DNA from: Bipalium vagum
Lineage: Eukaryota > Platyhelminthes > Tricladida > Geoplanidae
DNA length: 20,855 bases
Reading direction: 5' to 3'
NCBI GenBank assembly: GCA_037834085.1
Contig: JBBMKC010245242.1
Location: forward strand, 1 to 20,855
The translations under genes and the position numbers were made by a program. Each line of letters begins with the position of its first letter. Position 1 is the stretch's first letter. The notes under the pieces are model-generated. The model did not search any database. It was given only the letters and a program-made list of their open reading frames with translations, and was not told where the DNA came from. Of the stretch, positions 17,200 to 20,855 are shown one piece after another.

Positions 17200-17745
17200 T
17201 TATATAACATATTGGTCATTACTATCACAAATGTGCTGCCATCTTTCAGGTAATATCATGATTCTCTTTTCATAAAATTTCTAGTCTTTTTTTTTAGCAA
17301 AAACAAGCCCAGGTAACTTTGACACCGCCATCTGAGAGAAATATTTTCTCAGCCAATGAGTTTTGTAGAGAGCGAAACACAAAGTAATCTGACAGTGCAA
17401 AATTAGGACTATATGGTGATGTTGGTGATGGGAACAACATCTCTACGAATACCGATTCCGGACGTTTCTACTTCAAGGAATCATTTAATTGGTCATATTG
17501 GTGACAAGAAACATCGGAAATAATTGTATTTCTAGTTTTGCTAGTAAAAGTATTCCTAGGCAAAAGTTCAAAATATACCATTTCCCTATAATCCAACCAT
17601 ATGGACATCACGAGCTTTTCTGATGTCTTTCAGATTTTGAATTGTTTGAGATGACTCACGACCACGACCTTTAACGGATTATATTACTGTACTACAATAG
17701 TCAAAATCACCAAAGTGAACTCTGGCTATAAATTTGGAATAGAAT
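17200..17745 (-). pseudogene. Mariner transposase C-terminal half, decayed
   Basis: Minus strand. From the N-terminal side: KARDVHMVGL (mariner KKVMLSIWWD), YFELLPRNTFTSK (YFELLP--ET), QYDQLNDSLK then KRPES (QLDRLNEALKEKRPE). A direct jump follows to SPYSPNFALSDYFVFRSLQN, with the third catalytic Asp. Next come NFYEKRIMILPERWQHICDS and QYVI, with the stop at 17200-17202. The block with the second catalytic Asp (DNARPH region) is missing through an internal deletion, and several stops and frame changes are present. No TIR was firmly identified. Confidence 0.85.
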
Positions 17746-17784
17746 ACAATTTGAATTCAGAAATATGAAATCAAAGATAAAAAA

Positions 17785-17919
17785 ATGAAACATTCGTCTA
17801 CAAGGTTCATGGAAGAATTTTTGGAAAAACAAGCAGAAAAGAAATTAACTGATAAGGTGAACCATTTACCAGACGATTTGATCCTCATTATCCTTGGGGG
17901 TGATGAATTTTGTTATTGA
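17785..17919 (+). other. Short ORF (44 codons), unknown
   Basis: The ATG at 17785 opens MKHSSTRFMEEFLEKQAEKK, then LTDKVNHLPDDLILIILGG. The first half is a charged helix. NHLPDDLILIIL faintly resembles the start of an F-box (LPDELLLEIF), but the domain is not completed. The frame is open back to 17755. It lies immediately beside the mariner fragment on the opposite strand. Could be a transposon or exon remnant; not recognised. Confidence 0.25.
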
Positions 17920-19305
17920 GTATTCATCAATAAATGTCCTCTTGCTTATTAAATAAGTTAACTAAAACACTCAGTTTTTTAGGTTCCCCTCTTATATTCG
18001 ATACAAAAAATAATATAGCACCATTTTATAACAATCGGATACTCAATTGTTCTTTCACTATTTGCTCAAACCTCTCTTTATTCAACTCAAATGACCAGGG
18101 GTTATTTTCATCCTATGAATCTTGAAAAAAATCCCTTACAATGATGAATAAAAAAGAAACTCCAATCATTACAGTAAGTGTAATTAAAATCGGAACTCTA
18201 TATTCAAACGTTAAAATTCTTTTCAAGCATTAAAACAAAAATTAATGTATAAAAGGAATTTATTATCGAAAAAATGAAAGAAAACTCAACTCTGTGTTCC
18301 TACCAGTTTTGTTTTATCTAATCCGTTGGAAGTGTTCAGAGATACGATCAAGACAGTAAGCATCTTGGAGAAATTCTTAAGTTATACAAATTCATTTAAT
18401 AAAATGGCAAAAACAATTAGAATAATTTAAGCTGGTTGCCATAAACTGACAGTTATGAATTTAATTTTTTTCCCCAGCAATGGTCTATAGCAGTTTTTAC
18501 CATTGAACAAATATTGTTAGCAACGTGGTTTAACTCATTTGTAAATTGTCTTTAGGTAAACCTTTCCCAAACAGATTAAACTGTCAGTCATGAGGAAAAC
18601 AATAATATATTCTTTCTACGAAACTTCTCAAATTGCTTCAAGTGCTCTGATTTTAATAATATAAAAAAATTTAATATAATTCTCATAATTTTTTTCTCAC
18701 AATTTCCTCTCAGTTGGAAAGTCATTAGTATCATTAAAATTATGATAAATATAACCAATTTCATTTTATGACAGATACTTTCTCTTAAAATATCTCAAAA
18801 CACTTAAAAAATTGTTCGATATGAAAATATATTTTATTATCATTTATTATTTGATGGAACCATTTCAGTGGGTTGGAGAAAATTTGGGAAACTACTGACG
18901 CTTACATTTGATTGTCTGATGTACAACAGTGTACTTATTTTAAAAATAAATATAAATAATAATAATAATAATAATGAAAATAACGATTAATAAAAATAAT
19001 AATGTGGAAAAGGTAATATTACAGCATTTTTTTCAACGGCTAAGTTATTTTTAAATTGCTTAAGTTTTTGAAAAGTTATTGTTAATTGATGCAGTAAAAC
19101 AATGTCGTTTTGTAAGAAAAAATCAAATCGAATTTAACTGATTTTTTTAGTCTCTCTCAATCAATTGAATTAAATTATGCTGTAATTATTATAGATTTAT
19201 TATAGACAAAGCCATCTTTTAAGAACAGACCGAAAAAATCTGTACATCTACTATATTGATTTGAATAACCTCTTAAAAATGAATATCAGTCAGCCAAAAA
19301 TGTAA
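17920..19305. other. AT-rich stretch, no gene recognised
   Basis: About 1.4 kb. An open frame of about 63 codons at 17934-18125 has a low-complexity, noise-like composition. AACTGACAGTTATGA (about 18444) and AACTGTCAGTCATGA (about 18580) form an imperfect inverted pair around 130 bp. (AAT)n is at 18955-18975. Nothing else stands out. Confidence 0.45.
18955..18975 (+). repeat. (AAT)n microsatellite, short
   Basis: About seven AAT units. Confidence 0.9.
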
Positions 19306-19506
19306 GAATTACAATTAGCAACAAATTCAGAACTCAAGTCATTGAATATTGAAAACCACGGACAACCAATTGTAATGGATGCTGAAGATTTGAAGCTGAA
19401 TGAAAAAACGGCAAATTCGATTATTAGATGTTTAAGAAACATAGGAAGACCAGAAAGAGCCGAATACGAGGACATCCTCCAAAAGATTAGCACCAGAATT
19501 CGATGA
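19306..19506 (+). other. Open frame (66 codons), possible transposase N-terminal relic
   Basis: Plus-strand frame ELQLATNSELKSLNIENHG, then VMDAEDLKLNEKTANSIIRC and LRNIGRPERAEYEDILQKIS. No start ATG; an internal Met lies near 19375. The composition is balanced and protein-like. NIGRPERAEYED recalls the GRP linker between the two DNA-binding helices of Tc1/mariner transposases, and a transposase C-terminal fragment lies 280 bases downstream on the same strand. Alternatively a host exon. Weakly supported. Confidence 0.3.
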
Positions 19507-19789
19507 ATTTATCAAAGGAATTATCGAAAGATATTTATGTGTAACCTTAGAATGTATTAAACAGGTTTAAATAAATAGATTTTCATTAATAATAATAAGT
19601 ATAGGGAGGCGCAATTTAGACATCAAAATGGAATCCAGGAAATTAATGTCAAACAGAAATCCAATTTGTCAGTAAACGAAAATAGTAGAATTAATAAATA
19701 ATAATAATTTTACTCTTCAAAATAATAACTCTTGCGTAAGATTTTCGGTAAACGGATAATTTTAAGAAACTCGACATTCAACTGGCCAT

Positions 19790-20072
19790 CGTTCACCAGA
19801 TTTATTACATCCAGATTATTTTTTTGGGATATCTGAAGGAGAAAGCTTATGTTAATAATCCTCCAAAGTTCATTCAACAAGTAAAAAACAATATTTGTGA
19901 TGAAATTAATACCATAAATCCGAAAGTTTTACCTGATGTCATGGAGAACTCTGTAAAAAGAGCATAACTTTGTGAGGTACAAAATGGTAGTCACTTAAAT
20001 GACATAATTTTCAAAAATAGTTTTACAAACCTCTATGACTCATTGTTTATGTATCCTATTCGAAATAAATAA
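19790..20072 (+). pseudogene. Tc1/mariner transposase C-terminal fragment
   Basis: RSPDLLHPDYFFG (near 19795-19830) carries the third catalytic Asp in the usual SPDL--DYF block. After a frame change, GYLKEKAYVNNPPKFIQQVK, NNICDEINTINPKV and VMENSVKRA match the C-terminal part of a common arthropod transposase family related to the DUF4817 type. A TAA at 19965 interrupts the frame, which then continues as LCEVQNGSHLNDIIFKN to 20072. It differs clearly from the element at 287, so it is a second lineage. The rest of the gene is missing or unrecognisable. Confidence 0.8.
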
Positions 20073-20594
20073 TTGTCTTGAACATTTGTGTTATATAATT
20101 GTTTAAAATCATTAAGTAACCTTTGCGCTAACCTGTATAGCTAGTGTTTACTTCTGATGTAGCCACCATGTTAGTGATGGTTAGTTTATTTCATTATCGT
20201 TTGAAATTAGCATCCTCGGAAACTTGATAATAACATTTATTAATATTAAAAATGTTTTTGGTTTTTATCTGAGACTAACATATAAATAAATTAAATTTTT
20301 TATTCTTTTAAAACTTTGACTAAAAATTTTAATAATATTCTTACAATGACAAAAGTAAGGGTAATAATAATAGTAATGATAATAATAATTGTTATTTTTA
20401 TTATTACACCTATTATTTGATTTTATTGTTTTTAGTTATCTTAGATTTGTTTACTTGAAATTTCATGCTTGGTTGACTTTTAATTCTATTATAAATTGGT
20501 TAACTGTGCCAACTTGCTACAACTGTTATGAAAATTTTTCAGACTGCACCAAAAATATGTACCATCATTAGTGGAAAATAGTATCTGTCTTGCC
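20073..20594. other. AT-rich spacer, no gene recognised
   Basis: AAT/ATT-rich tracts near 20360-20410. The open frame at 20389-20571 is mostly low-complexity Leu/Phe/Ile and is not convincing. Confidence 0.45.
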
Positions 20595-20717
20595 ATGCCA
20601 AATCTATTTGGACTTTGTATATATCCTATCAGAAATACCGAAGTGACACTAGGTATGAAATCCCCTGGTAGTAAATATATTTATGAATTATTTCAATATC
20701 GAACGAAAGGAGATTAA
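20595..20717 (+). other. Short ORF (40 codons), unknown
   Basis: The ATG at 20595 opens MPNLFGLCIYPIRNTEVTLG, then MKSPGSKYIYELFQYRTKGD. Residue mix is balanced for this AT-rich DNA, and the local base composition is slightly GC-richer. No family was recognised and no splice sites were assigned. Could be an exon fragment or chance. Confidence 0.22.
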
Positions 20718-20833
20718 GTATATAATACTATTTTATTTTCGACATTAATTAGGAATGCACGGAGACAATTTGGAAACTTGCGAAGGTTATGAAAATATGG
20801 TGATAAAGTGACGGTGACAAAACATAGCCGATA

Positions 20834-20854
20834 TCTCTCTCTCTCTCTCTCTCT
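20834..20854 (+). repeat. (TC)n microsatellite at window edge
   Basis: About ten TC units, running to the last bases of the window, so the array may continue. Confidence 0.95.
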
Positions 20855-20855
20855 A

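Noticed and set aside
17934-18125. Plus-strand 63-codon ORF
   Set aside because: Ser/Leu/Asn-rich with no motif, in AT-rich DNA; likely chance.
19290-19493. Minus-strand 67-codon ORF
   Set aside because: Shadow of the better-balanced plus-strand frame at 19306-19506.
20389-20571. Plus-strand 60-codon hydrophobic ORF
   Set aside because: First half is low-complexity from ATT repeats, and no domain was seen.
1-20855. CRISPR array, rRNA, or prokaryotic operon
   Set aside because: None of the repeat-spacer, rRNA or ribosome-binding features is present; the sequence is animal nuclear DNA.

Overview
The window is strongly AT-rich eukaryotic DNA, with many AAT-type microsatellites, from an animal. 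The best evidence for that is the 3'-terminal exon of an innexin gap-junction gene on the minus strand (12410-12896), a gene family of invertebrate animals. A flatworm or a copepod-like arthropod would fit the base composition and transposon load, but the sequence alone does not settle the group. This innexin exon is the only confident host coding sequence. Almost everything else recognisable is transposon debris.

Layout. 287-1753: a TIR-bounded Tc1/mariner-superfamily element with a broken DUF4817-type transposase. 1807-2027: a 221-bp internally deleted mariner that still carries the transposase C-terminus. 2028-4728: AT-rich DNA with no gene seen. 4729-8100: an (AAT)n tract, a truncated mariner fused directly to the broken pol region of an old Ty3/gypsy retrotransposon (minus strand), and about 1 kb of AT-rich DNA lying within that retrotransposon. 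Embedded in that AT-rich DNA is a 551-bp mariner-like element with plant/Stowaway-type CTCCCTCCGT termini. 8104-9500: decayed, protein-like open stretches of unknown identity, on the plus strand and then on the minus strand. 9520-11175: a cecropia/Hsmar1-like mariner with both TIRs inserted into another, older mariner. 12344-12896: innexin last exon and its poly(A) signal. 13154-14461: a DD37D (maT-like) element with both TIRs, in the presumed innexin intron. 14765-15005: mariner C-terminal fragment. 15461-15663: compound ACT/AAT repeat. 16224-16717: a distinct GC-richer island with hairpins, a TATA box, a short tandem repeat, a 42-codon ORF and a splice-donor-like site. 17200-17745 and 19790-20072: two more transposase remnants. 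20834-20854: a TC microsatellite.

How the parts relate. The innexin gene is transcribed right to left, and its upstream exons were not found between 12896 and 20855. Either its last intron is very long and full of mariner relatives, or the rest lies outside the window. The transposons represent at least five separate lineages (DUF4817-type, DD37D, cecropia-type DD34D, other animal mariners, plant-type MLE), and none keeps an intact transposase. The 16.2-16.7 kb island and the 8.1-9.5 kb protein-like block are the two regions that known families do not explain.
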